Both the position numbers and the translations under genes were made by a program. Source: Cyathus striatus (taxonomy: Eukaryota > Basidiomycota > Agaricomycetes > Agaricales > Nidulariaceae). From it: 64,000 bases of DNA. Numbering within the stretch: position 1 is the stretch's first letter; each line of letters starts with the position of its first letter. The notes under the pieces were generated by a model. That model ran no database searches. It had not been told where the DNA came from and saw nothing but the letters and a program-made list of their open reading frames with translations. Positions 1 through 10,659 of this stretch are shown here, piece by piece. Location: positions 558,001 to 622,000 of the forward strand of contig JAOVFP010000016.1 in the NCBI GenBank assembly GCA_025738555.1. Direction: 5' to 3'.

Positions 1-16
1 ACACTGCCACAAACTG

Positions 17-1618
17 GGGGGATCACCAATCCCTATATGGTGGGAAGCATGACATCACACAGTGTGACATCATGTGCCCAAAATCTTCACCCAAGTACAA
101 ACTGCCTCAGAAAGCTTGAATCTTGATCATTTTTCTTCATTCTTTTTGCAGTGAAATACTATATTACATCTCTAAAATGTAGTACACCACTTATTTAAGC
201 TAAATTAACTAAATTACATAAGAAATATGTGTGCTTATTCTTCCTCATCCTCCTAATCACTAATATATAATTCATCAAACTCCCCTTCTTCATTTGAGCT
301 GTTGTTGATCTCTTCTACTGGTATTATCCATTTCCCTGAGGTGTATTTACTAATATCTGCTTCAAGAGTTTCCAGAAGCTTGGTTATTGCAAGACTTAAA
401 TTATTCTTGTTGGCATGTTCACCATTTAAAGCTTTGTACTTTCTTACTTGATCTCTTAATTCACCTCTTTTCAGGTTCTATAGTTCACTCCTATTTAGTA
501 TAATTTTAATAGAAGTGACTCATTAAGCTTCATTAGCTTCATTTATTTATTTATTTAGTTCTTCATGTTATACAATTCATTTCTTCAGCAGTTCTATGCC
601 TTTCTTCTAATATGTTTAATCTTCAACTCTATGATTCAAATGTCTTCCATTATAATTGATATTATTGTATCCAGTTGAGTCAGATGATATTGTAAATCCT
701 ATATCAAAATAATTACGCTATTCCACTGTCCAAATTAGAGTTAAGCTCTTGCAGTGCATGGGCTATTTTGCCAGATTTAATTCTATGTAGCCATTCCTGT
801 GTTTTATTTGATACTTTGGGCATTTGATAGTGTTCTGTAGCTTGTAGTGATATGAAATAAGTGATAAATTCAGTGAAATACAGTGAATGCTTGCATATTT
901 TTAGGGATTTTGCTGATTATATGTGATAAAACACTCTTGTTGGTAGATTTATGTCTTTAAAATCGATTTTAGAGATGATAAATGAGTGGTAATATGATTT
1001 AATCAATGAAATGCCATTAAATACACACTTTGAGGCCATGTGCGCACTACATCCAACTCGCACCGCAAGGTTAAATACATTTTCCCACGCTCTATTGGCA
1101 GGCAAAACCTGTAACTGTATCTGTTTCTCATTATGACATTTTCTCACTTCGCTACAGTGACAAAAAAATACTCAGTTTGTATGTGGGCACAAAATGTTTG
1201 AGCCGGAATTTTTGATTTCACACTTTTAAGGTGAGATATGGCACTGTTCACTGCAAGATTACATACTTCTGATTTTCTTTTCGAAATTCCGAGTCAATAC
1301 ATTTGTTACAATTGCTATTTTGAACATATGATACCAATGATGCAGTACCAGATAGTTTAAATCTGAATTAAAGATGTAAAAATACTGTTTTGATGCCTAT
1401 TTTGGCAGGGAGTTGGTGCTATATGCCAATTTATGGAAAACAAAATAGAGTAAAAAATAATTCAATTACATATCATAAAATAACATATATAAGTGTCCAA
1501 TATGCAATTTATTTGAAAGATGTAGATAATGTGTATCAAAAGTTATTCTACTGGGTCAATGCTGGAGGGCGTGTGACTGCGTGACAGGAGTGTGACATGC
1601 CTGATTGGTGATCCCCAT
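17..1618. mobile_element. Non-autonomous inverted-repeat element, 1.6 kb
   Basis: The left end reads GGGGGATCACCAATC and the right end is its inverse (GATTGGTGATCCCC). Both ends continue into TGTGAC/GTCACA-rich subterminal DNA. A perfect 7-bp direct repeat, CAAACTG, flanks the element at 10-16 and 1619-1625 and looks like the target duplication. No intact transposase lies inside. A 7-8 bp duplication would fit hAT or KDZ-type elements, but the family is not assigned. Confidence 0.6.
240..1150 (-). pseudogene. Decayed ORF inside the 1.6-kb element
   Basis: Read on the minus strand, short open stretches occur in several frames. One is a 76-codon ORF at 917-1147. Another is a Lys/Glu-rich stretch around 240-500 (ELRDQVRKYKALNGEHANK) ending in an acidic tail with a stop inside it. 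They probably belong to one decayed protein carried by the element. I do not recognise the family and no catalytic motif is visible. Confidence 0.25.
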
Positions 1619-1755
1619 CAAACTGCCAGCGCTGCACGTTTCGTCATCGTCACATCCCTCTTCCTTCCTCCATTCTCCGCTCCGCTCCTTCTCCCCTCCT
1701 CCTTCTTCCTTCTCCCCTCTCCCCTCATTCCTCGTCTCGTCCCCTCCCTCCTGTC

Positions 1756-3110
1756 TCTTCCCCTCATCTAGCAATTGACGAGCGTGGCGTCAAGCAGCCT
1801 CTGTCTTGCCAGTGACGTGACGTGGCTAATGTCTTCTCATCACCCTCCCCTCCCTCTCTCGTGTGTAACGCCACGCATAACCACGTCAAGAACTGCCACA
1901 CACCTTCACTCATCTCGCAAGTGACGAGTACAAGCGACTAACCCCCTCTCCCTCTCCCCCACCCTTGTCTGCAAGCAATGGGGGCGAGTGTCTTCGCTGG
2001 CCACTGGCTTCTCCATGCGCCAGCTTCCTCCTCTCCTTCGCCATCTCCCTCGCCCACGGTCTCACCCTCTCTCTGCCCTCGTCTCGCAAGTGACGAGGGC
2101 GCTTGTTTCCTCCGCTCCCTCACCGTTTTCCTCACCCTCGCCTCACAAGTGACGAGGGCGCATATTTCCTCCGCTCCCTTGCCATTTCCCTCGCCCTCGT
2201 CTCGCAAGTGACGAGGGTGCTTGTTTCCTCCCCTCTTCCTCCCTGTCTCCCTTGCCCTCGCCACTCCCCTCGCCACTCCCTCACCCTCGTCTGCAAGCGA
2301 CGAGGGTGAGTGTCCTGTCTCACCCACGGCCACGCGCCTCTATGCCCTTGTCTCACAAGTGACGAGGCATATATGGCCTCCCCCCTTCTCTCACTCTCCC
2401 TCGCCCTCATCTGCAAGTGATGAGGGTGAGCATCTTCTCCCCACACCCCCTCTGCTCTCGTCTCGCAAATGACGAGGGCACATGCTTCCTTCCCTCCCTC
2501 ACTGTCTCCCTCGCCCTCGTCTACAAGTGACGAGGACAGGCGTCTTTCCCCCTCGCCCCATCTGCAAGTGATGAGGCATCTCTCCCCCACCCCCTCCCTC
2601 GTCTCGCAAGTTACAATGGCGAGCGCCTCCCCTCCTCGCCTACACCCTCTCCCTCACCCTCTCCTTTTCCCCTCACCCTCTCCTTTTCCCCTCGCCCACA
2701 CCCATGCCCTCTCGCCCTCTCCTTCGTCTCGCAAGTGATGAGAACGAGTGTCTTCTCCCCACTCCCCTCCTTCAGCTGCATCTTTGTCCCCCGATCTGCA
2801 AGTGATGAGGGGATACACTTCTTCTCTTCCCCCTTGCCCGTGTTTTCACCCCGCGCCGCTTGCCTGCCCGCCCACCCTCTCTCACCCGCGCCCACTCACA
2901 CCCACGCCCTTGTCTCGCAAGTGACGAGGGTACGTGTTTCCTCCCTCCCTTGTCTTCCTCTTGGTCCTTCCCTTGCCCTCATCTCGCAAGTGATGATGGC
3001 AAGCTTCTTCTCCCCTCACCCCCTCTTGCTCTCACCATCGCCCTCTCCTCTTGCCCCCCCTCCCCCCATGTCCCTCTCCCCACCCTTGTCTGCACATGAT
3101 AAGGGCTGAG
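1756..3110. repeat. Hairpin-repeat cluster 1 (about 18 copies)
   Basis: A short inverted repeat recurs every 40-110 bp in pyrimidine-rich spacers. The best copy is 2075-2100: stem GCCCTCGTC, loop TCGCAAGT, stem GACGAGGGC. Others lie near 1909, 2135, 2193, 2283, 2344, 2403, 2454, 2513, 2555, 2721, 2788, 2907, 2975 and 3082. Variants keep pairing: CATC with GATG at 2403, and CTT with AAG at 3082. Open frames across this region (repeated LASDEG or SQVTR) are only translations of the repeat. Confidence 0.8.
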
Positions 3111-3119
3111 GGTGAGCGC

Positions 3120-5630
3120 CTTTTCCACTCACCCCTCTCCCTCTCTTGCTTTCACTCTTGCCCTAACAGTGTTATCATTTGTCACTATTTCATCTTGTTA
3201 GTTAGTTTCTTGTGTATTGTATGTAGTGTGTTGTATTAGTATAGGTAGTTTATTGTATGAGTATATGTAGATTTTGTAATAGTATAGATATACCATACAT
3301 TATTAATATAGTAATAATTTATGAGATTTTGAAAAGTCCCTGGACTTCCTGATTTCATGGAGGAGTATGGTATACAGATGATTAGTATGAACTATTACTT
3401 AATTTGCATAGAATGATTTTATAGTTCCATATAATTAGGTCATAATTGGTACAAATTACACAGAATACTTTATATTGCTGTATGATTAGGATATAATCAG
3501 CTTGAATTAGACTTAATTAGCATGAATTAGGATATAATTACTCCTACTTAAGACATAATTCATGTGAATTTTATTTTGATGTTCCTGTACCACAATATAA
3601 TTATGACTAATTACTGCTAATTATATCTGCTGAATTTGGGTCCAAGTCCTAATTATGCAAGATTTGTCTACTTATTGTAATTCTTATAATTGATGTTAAT
3701 TAGATGTTTTTATTATAAAGAGGTGTAATGATGCACAATATACTGGTAATTATGGTGAAGTATGCCTAAGAAGAGTAAATTATACATCTCAATTTTTCCT
3801 GATGTGTGTTGTGGTTGGTGATGCTGATTGGAGGTATATTAGTTCATATCTTGAGTGCTTATGAACAAGACTTTGCATGGCATACACATCAGGAAAAACA
3901 CAAAGTGAGAATTTAGTATGAATTCAACATAATTGGTAGAATTACCCATCATGGGGAGAATAGGTAGAATCAGTGAAATTCTTCTGAATTTGGACTTGTC
4001 CTCTGCGAAAATGGTAAAATTAGGAAGATATGAGCGGTAATTATGGCGTGTTCAAGATATGCTATCCCACATTATACCTATTCGAAATCAAGAGATTTTA
4101 TTTTAGCACAAGAGCAAGATGTATTCCATCATATAAACATTATTATATACGTAGTGGATATGCTATTACTACTCTATTTTTACTTCAAGACCGCCAACCA
4201 TACTCATACCCTGGACTGAATGTCTACCCTGTGTTCACTACAAGTCCTTCTCATCATGCCAGTAATACATTATCCTGTATCAACATCCAATGTCATATGT
4301 CGACTGCTCTACAAGTGGTAGTATAAAGACAGTTTGATAGACTATGTGGATTTTAATTAGCCATTCCACAGCCATACACATAACAAGCAGGGAACACACC
4401 TTGGTAACAATACTACGATAGCTAGCAACCAGTATTGCCCTCACTCAAGCAGCAAAAGTGTCATATTACCTGTTAGAGATCAGGTTAGTACCCATATCTC
4501 AACAACTGAAACAATATATTCGGAGTCACCTATAGTCTGCATACATTACATCCTATTTCAACCAGCCACAACCATAGGCTCAAGTTAAACACAGCATTAA
4601 TAGAGCATTCAAAGATGAGAGATGAGTAGAATAGATTCACCTGGAACAAGACAACTAATCTTCACTGCATCCAGTCGGTGTCACTAACTATCAAATAAAG
4701 TGACATAGCCATGTTAGTAGACATTAGAAGACGCTGAATGCACATTTAGAGAAATAAAGCTCGCATCTTGAATGATGATGCAAGCACAGGGACATGATGT
4801 TAATTGGAAGGGCAGTGGCAAATACAGTGAGGGATAGGAGGGATGGAGTTTTGAGAAAACGTTGAGTGGGAGGTGGGGGAGGGTGGGGGCTGGGGTGATT
4901 GTCATGGAAGCGGTTGAAGAGGGTTGAAGTTGTGGAATGACTTGGATTTAGAAAGACGGAATAGAATGTGCTGAGAGCCATGCAGAGTTTAGAATGACTT
5001 GCAAGTGTTGATGGACTCGACTTGGACTCAACCAGACTCAAATCTCGACCTGGCCCAAGACTTTATATTTTTATTCTGATGACAACACATATTCAACGAT
5101 GAGGTGGTGCTCATAATTATAGTAAGTTCAGTTTCCAGATCACTGAATCACGAGTGTTTTAAAGGAAACTTGGATCTTTCCAATTTTGAGGATTGTATGT
5201 TCAATGTACTTATGTTCTACTTCTGTGTGCAGTATAAGAATACTTGAATGGAGTGTATGTGTATACTACTACCATAGTGTGTTCGGCTTCAAGTGGTAAA
5301 TAATTACATTGTAAGTATGATTGAAGTAAAAATGATGATGCTGCATTCAGTATAATGAACATAAAATATATTACATGAAGAGACGAGTTGGAATCAAGTA
5401 TAATCAAAGTATAATTATGTATAACTGAATTGTTCCATAAAGAATCTATGTATAATTACTCCGAATTACATCTCCTTGATGACCATGAGTGATCACCAGA
5501 CTCATGTCACTCACTGATGCCTAATTAGGAGTGTGAGTTTTTCCTGATGCACATGAATTGCATTTCCCTAATCTCATCACAATATTCTGTAATGACAGTG
5601 CTGCTGAGCACCTCATGACTACCCTTGTTG
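3120..5630. other. AT-rich DNA without a convincing gene
   Basis: Between 3300 and 3800 the sequence is built of loosely repeated TAATTAG/ATAATTA words. TTTTTCCTGATGTG-like words occur near 3798, inverted near 3880, and again near 5540, which suggests decayed transposon ends. Short ORFs of 60-105 codons on both strands have low-complexity translations and no family signature. Confidence 0.4.
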
Positions 5631-5632
5631 AA

Positions 5633-6261
5633 CCAGAGTCTCTATAAGTGAGCACTGGTTAAAAATAGATGAACATGAACTTATTTCAAACAAAGACAGA
5701 TTACTCGAATATCTCCCTGATTTGAAATGCTTGTGCACAAGTTCCCATACAGTGGAATGTATGGTCGTTAAATTTTTACATGCTATGGAGATACAGATCA
5801 AAGAGTGCCATATTGGCAATTTTTTGGATTCTAGGTATGAGTTTCTGGTGTTGGATCCTGTCTTCCATGATGTCACAATGCTTGTCAACAAGCTAACATT
5901 GAAGATGTACTTTCGATCATACATTGTGCTGGTGGTCCTTGATAATACTCACAAAGTCAGATGCTACTTCCTCAATGGACGGCGATGCAAAGACGACATT
6001 ATATTCTTTTCTATGTGTGTGTTTCCCGAGTCCTTTCGTTGTTTCTGTGTTACTTGTGTATGTAGTCAAAATGCCCTCTTCACTCTGAAAACATGTATAA
6101 GTAATGTATACTTTCATAGTGTCACACAGGACCTCATAGGTAGCTGTTCATTTGTACCTATATATTTCACTTTCTCTCTGGTTTCCCTCTTTTCTGAGTC
6201 CTTTCGCTTTCTTCCTTACACATCAACAAACATCCATCATGTCCAATTTTCGCGAAGTTAA
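5633..6261 (+). CDS. Hypothetical ORF, unrecognised
   Basis: An open frame runs from about 5633. It starts SEHWLKIDEHELISNKD, has no clear ATG, and continues to a stop at 6261. The first 125 or so residues have ordinary composition, with charged, aromatic and aliphatic residues mixed. After about 6005 the translation becomes Phe/Cys/Ser-rich and may be non-coding or follow an intron. No domain is recognised. It could be an exon of a decayed transposon or host gene. Confidence 0.25.
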
Positions 6262-6497
6262 ATTTGAAGATAGATACTATGATCTAGTTCTTATTACAAC
6301 TATGAACGTGTTTTGATGATGCTAACCTAATAATAGGAAAATCAATTCTAATGATGTAATTAAAAAATTCTACAGTCTCCTGTTCACCCCACAGTTAACT
6401 TAGCATTCATTGCTTCTATTAATCTGAATATTTCACCACACAATATATTGCATAGAATAGATTGGAGTTACTGCAGTAAATGGTTTAAATAACTTAA

Positions 6498-6545
6498 GGT
6501 AGTGGGCTGTGCTGCTTGTTGGGCCTATTTCTTTATTTACCTATT
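6498..6545 (+). repeat. Dispersed GGTAGTGGGC repeat, copy 1
   Basis: GGTAGTGGGCTGTGC followed by a diverged TTGTTGGGCCTATTTC. It matches copies at 39042, 40453 and 41799. Confidence 0.5.
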
Positions 6546-6889
6546 ATACAGAAGTTAATCATATAAAAGATACTTACTATTGCACTATTCATGTATGATC
6601 TGCTCGCTTGTAGTTTATTTAAATATTTCCATGGTCATTAGTTATTGTCTTCCCAATATATTAAACACTCTCAACGCTCTCAATCAACTTTCATTATATC
6701 TGTAAATATCTTCAGCACTCGACATTCCAGTAATAATAAGAGGAAAATAGATGCTTGCTTATGTATCTGGTAAAAATGATAAGCAATCTCTAAGTTGACA
6801 ACCTACGGACTCAAGCATTGGGCTGCTGTCTTGGAAATGGACAACAAGTTGGTGTAAAAAAAAACTGAGATGAGATGCAAAGCAGTGTG

Positions 6890-7260
6890 TTCAAGCTATG
6901 GTGAAATATGATAATCAAAATTCTGCAAAGGTTCTCCAGCTCGTGTGCAAGATTGCAAGTACTCAGACATGAATAAGATGATTGCAAAGGCCTTTAAAAC
7001 ACTTGTACTTCGTGATATCTCCATGGTAACTTTAGACAATGTAAGGGGTCTTGACATTCTATATTTCATTGCCGCTGTCAAAGTGCAGAACTCAATCTGA
7101 AAGTTTTGAAAAGGTTTTGCGTTCACACCACCTCCTGTTTCACATGCGGTCACATGCATGGATAACAAGTTATGGGCTACAGTTTATGATAATGAATAGT
7201 GGAATAATATTGGATGGGATATGCATGGTATCATGTGGATTTTGAAGGAATGAACCTGGC
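6890..7260 (+). pseudogene. Decayed coding fragment, unrecognised
   Basis: The plus strand gives a protein-like stretch around 6950-7090 (SDMNKMIAKAFKTLVLRDIS, then MVTLDNVRGLDILYFIAAVK). It continues through several stops to about 7260 (CMDNKLWATVYDNE, WNNIGWDMHGIMWILKE). Regular residue composition interrupted by stops suggests a dead gene. I do not recognise the family. Confidence 0.3.
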
Positions 7261-8083
7261 ATATTGGGAGTGCATGAGGCAGATTATTGATAAAAAATAT
7301 AAGCAATTCAAAAGGCTAAGGAATCTATTATACAGCAATATTTGACACAGTTGCTCGCCAATCACCAGCCAAAAACCAGGTACATGTTGCACTACATTGA
7401 TTTCCAGATTTATATATATATATGTGAATCAAATTCAAGCTACAGAGGTGCTATGGATATAGGTATTCAACCATCTATTAGGTACATAATTTCATTGCCT
7501 TTTTCCTTTTCTCTTATTTCTTTACTTTCATTTTGTCTTCATGTATTGTATTCTCTATTCACAGCAGAGCTGCTCAATTATCACATGGTACTATGTTCGA
7601 TTGACCGAGATAGCCGTTAGATGTCTTTTCAAGAAGCAAGTAGAACTGGATACAAACTTCTTCCTTTTTGTAGAATATTCTGAGGTCTTTACGCTTGCCC
7701 CCCCATTCCGTTCGGACTCCGGATGGACTCCATGGATTCCATGGACTATCCGGATGGACTTCAAGGATTTTCCAGATATTCCGTGGAATCCAGCCAGACT
7801 CCAGCTGGACTCATTTTGGCTGCAAGTCCAGCCAATTTGTTCAAATCCAGTCCTGTTCCAGTCCACCTGGAGTCTGCCTGGAGTCTGCCTGGAGTCCACC
7901 AGGAATTCTTTCATTAGCTGGAGTCCGGCAAGTTTAGCAGAAATTCCGGTGGACTAAATCCATTTGGAACTCACCTGGACTCTGGTTGGAACTAGGCAGA
8001 CACAGACTCTTCATTAGCCACTATTAGTATTACTAGCTTTTATTAGTATTAGCTACCTTTCATTAATTTATAGTAAAAATATG

Positions 8084-8170
8084 CAATGAGCAGGAATCAA
8101 ACCCAGACTGAACAGACAAGTCACGTGGACAAGCACGAACATATGTGATACCAATACACCAAAGGGTCAT
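8084..8170 (-). ncRNA. tRNA-like pol III promoter sequence in copy F
   Basis: On the minus strand there is an A-box-like TTGGTGTATTGGTATCA (8146-8162). A B-box-like GGGTTTGATTCCTGC (8090-8104) lies downstream. A short T run follows at about 8074-8080. This is the layout of a tRNA-derived (SINE-like) pol III unit. It is not a functional tRNA gene, since no good acceptor stem is seen. It points toward the element terminus at 7682. Confidence 0.55.
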
Positions 8171-8209
8171 ATATTCCATAGAGACAATATGCTAGATAGG
8201 AGCTCTGCA

Positions 8210-8400
8210 CTTCATCTCACAAATGACGAATGTGTGTTCCCCCTCCTCGTCTCGCAAATGACAAGGACGGGCATATCGTCCCCCCTTGTCCTTGTCCTTG
8301 TCCTCATCTTGCAAGTGATGTGGATGAGCACTCATCCCCCCCCTCTTCATCCCCCCTCCTTGTCCTTGTCTTGCAAGTGACATGGATGAGCACTCGTCCC
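8210..8400. repeat. Hairpin-repeat cluster 2 (4 copies)
   Basis: Copies lie near 8217, 8245, 8310 and 8364, with the same CTCGTC/CTTGTC, CGCAAGT/TGCAAGT, GACAAG/GATG layout as cluster 1 and C-rich spacers between them. Cluster 3 lies at a comparable position in copy C. Confidence 0.65.
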
Positions 8401-8990
8401 CCCTCCTTCTCGTCCCCATGCATGGGGAAAAGCGTGACACATTGGAAAGTGTTGGGAAAAAGTGTGACATGTGTGACAAGCGTGGGGAAAGTGTCACATA
8501 TTATAGCCATCATGCTCGCTACACTTTTTCCAACATGTCACACTTTTTCCCACGCATGTCACACTTTTTCAACATTCTCCAACATGTCACACTTTCACAC
8601 ATGTGTGACAAGTTTGATGACTGTAGGAAACACATTACAACTGTGACAAGCACCACACTTTTCCAACATGTCACACATGTCACGCTTTTCCCACATTTTC
8701 CAACATGTCACACTTTCATACTCAGCACTTGGTATCACAACACTCAGCACTTGGTATCACACCACTCATCACATAGTGTCACACTCAACACTCCATGTCA
8801 CACTCAACACACTATCACACCACTCATCATATAATGTCACACTACTTGGCTCTCGGTGTCACACTCAGCACTCAGTATCACACTCAGCATGTCATGTCAC
8901 ACTGAGCATGTTGTATTACACTCAATGTATAGTGACACACTCAGCACTCATTGTCACACCACCCATCATGTAGTGTCACACTCAACAGTC
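8400..8990. repeat. TGTGAC/GTCACA array
   Basis: Dense short repeats occur in both orientations. GTGTGACA with GGGAAA words lies on the left half; CATGTCACACTTTTTCCCA and CACTCAGCACT with GTGTCACAC words lie on the right half. This gives a loose, large inverted structure. Frames open across it are repeat translations (His, Thr and Ser rich) and not genes. Confidence 0.6.
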
Positions 8991-9023
8991 CAGTATTCTA
9001 CCTGAAGTCCAGTGGCTTAAATC

Positions 9024-9290
9024 GAGCTCTTTACACTCCCCCCCCTTACACCTGAATTTCATGTGAACTTTTTACACATTATTTTTTCAATTTTTGGGTG
9101 AGAATGCAGCAAATTATTTCACATGAATTTCACATGAACTTCATCTATTCACATGAATTTTAGATGAAAGTTTCATGTAATATTCACGTGAATTTTCACA
9201 TTCCAGATTCACGTTCACTCTCAATTCATGTGAAATTCATGTGTAATTCATGTGAATTTTACATGAAGTGTGAATGGGCGAATGGAACAT
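9024..9290. repeat. Left terminal and subterminal repeats of A
   Basis: Terminal C run, then at least eight palindromic words of the TTCACATGAA / TTCATGTGAA class with short spacers. Confidence 0.8.
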
Positions 9291-9318
9291 TACTCTTACT
9301 ATATATAGTATAGCATAT

Positions 9319-9418
9319 AAAAAAAAAGAGTGTTCACACCTGTATTCGAACACTCTCCCTGGCAAAACCAGCCAATATTTTCCCATGAATGGGACACTTA
9401 ACTGTTGCACCATACAAC
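9319..9418 (-). ncRNA. tRNA-like pol III promoter sequence in element A
   Basis: On the minus strand there is an A-box-like TGGTGCAACAGTTAAGTG (9395-9412). A possible anticodon-arm hairpin CCCATTCATGGG and a second hairpin (TGGCTGGTTTTGCCA) follow. Then come a B-box-like GTTCGAATAC (9342-9351) and a T9 terminator at 9319-9327. The layout resembles a degenerate long-variable-arm (Leu/Ser-type) tRNA. It points to the element end at 9024. Confidence 0.5.
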
Positions 9419-9544
9419 CTTATTTACCAATGGCACTATATACTATATAGTCACCATATACTCTCTACCCACCAACCATTTTTGCGCAACCTCAAATTAC
9501 TTCCCACGTGTTCGCTGTCATACCACATATCCTCCACTGTCCTT

Positions 9545-9581
9545 CCACCACCACCACCACCACCACCACCACCACCACCAT
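9545..9581. repeat. (ACC)n microsatellite
   Basis: About twelve uninterrupted ACC/CCA triplets in the leader region of element A. Confidence 0.9.
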
Positions 9582-9765
9582 TCCGCTCCCTCTCTTTTCT
9601 CCATCCAGCTCCATGTCATAGAGCACCGTTTCACACTCGGTAAGTTTTTTTCATATCACAGATGATCAATATCGATGGATATCGATGAGTACTGAGTACT
9701 CTTTCTCTAGGATCAATTCCCCTCTCCCTCACCGCTGTCGACTCTCACTGTTGTCGATCTACCTG

Positions 9766-10020
9766 CAGTCAGGTAAGTCTTTTTTTAGCACATATCTATG
9801 TTAATGCAACTGACATTTTCTTCTTATCGATTACAGCCTCCACTCCCACATATGTGCTTCATATCGATATGGCAACGTTGCGTTCGACATGTCGACCCAC
9901 CTGCGTTCATCGGCAGTTGCTTGCAGGTAAGGTTTTTTTTTAGCGTGTATCCATATCCACTTAACTGACACTTCCTTATCGATTACAGCCCCCACTCCCA
10001 CACGCGCGCTTTGTATCGCT
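9766..10020 (+). repeat. Duplicated intron-like blocks in the element A leader
   Basis: Two related blocks (about 9770-9860 and 9925-10015) each start CAGGTAAG with a T run. Each then has a TTATCGATTACAGCC acceptor-like sequence and CCACTCCCACA. The consensus splice signals suggest duplicated introns in the 5' untranslated leader of the element gene. Confidence 0.4.
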
Positions 10021-10659
10021 GTGTTTGACACCGCAAGATACACACATCGTCAACATACCATGATGCGTGCGTACGTCTCCCCTATCTCTCGGCGTCTGTG
10101 TCTGCATGCGTGCGTTAGCGTACGTCTCCTGTGTCTGTGCGTGCGTACGTGTACGTTAGCTAGTGTACATTAGCATATGTCTCCCCCTTCCCTCGGCCTG
10201 TATGTGTTCGTGCACCGTGCTGCATTTGTGTATTGCTAGGGGGTAGGGAGGGGGGGAAGATTTGAGATTTGAGGACGTTCAGAGCATCTGTGCATAGATC
10301 CATTTGTGTATGTCCACCCTCTCCCTCGCCTGTCAGTGTGTGTGTACTGTGTTATCAATGTGACCCTTAGAATAGTCTTGGAATCATTGGCATGGGGAGT
10401 TGGCATCGAAAATGGTGCACATCATAGTTAAATTTAGTATAGATAATATTAGTCTACCAATAGAACTGATTCCCGAGTCATTAAGATATTTTTGGATAAG
10501 ATCAGAAGACTGTCAACATGACATGTGTGTGTACACATGGGACACAGGCTGTTGAAGGATTGTTCATTGTGTTCCCCCCTGCTTAACTCTCAACCACCAT
10601 CTCTGACTTTGACTTTGTTCAACTCTTTGTTTAACTGTTCCTCTGTGTTTTCAACAAAT

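Larger units (their letters stand above)
7682..9015 (+). mobile_element. Left end of a KDZ-type element (copy F), truncated
   Basis: It begins with the family terminus GAGGTCTTTACGCTTG and a C run. An array of TCCAGCTGGA/TCCACCTGGA decamers (7700-7980), a tRNA-like sequence, and hairpin and TGTGAC arrays follow. The first 500 bp closely match 43341-43802, and the inverse of 56400-56887. No right end of this copy was found: the sequence runs into another array that is then interrupted by element A. Confidence 0.65.

Noticed and set aside
1756..3110. CRISPR array
   Set aside because: Repeats are only about 24 bp, variable in sequence, with irregular and compositionally biased spacers, no cas genes, and the genome is eukaryotic. 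They are transposon-associated hairpin repeats.
1938..3110. Several overlapping ORFs of 80-150 codons on both strands
   Set aside because: Translations are of low complexity (Pro/Ser rich or Arg/Gly/Glu rich) and simply repeat the hairpin unit. The same holds for 44256-44842 and 54210-55745.
4714..5041. Minus-strand ORFs of 63 and 105 codons
   Set aside because: Ser/Pro/His-rich with no start context, family motif or splice support; probably chance frames.
8084..8170. Functional tRNA gene
   Set aside because: A and B boxes are recognisable, but the acceptor stem and a normal anticodon arm are not, so only a tRNA-derived sequence is claimed.
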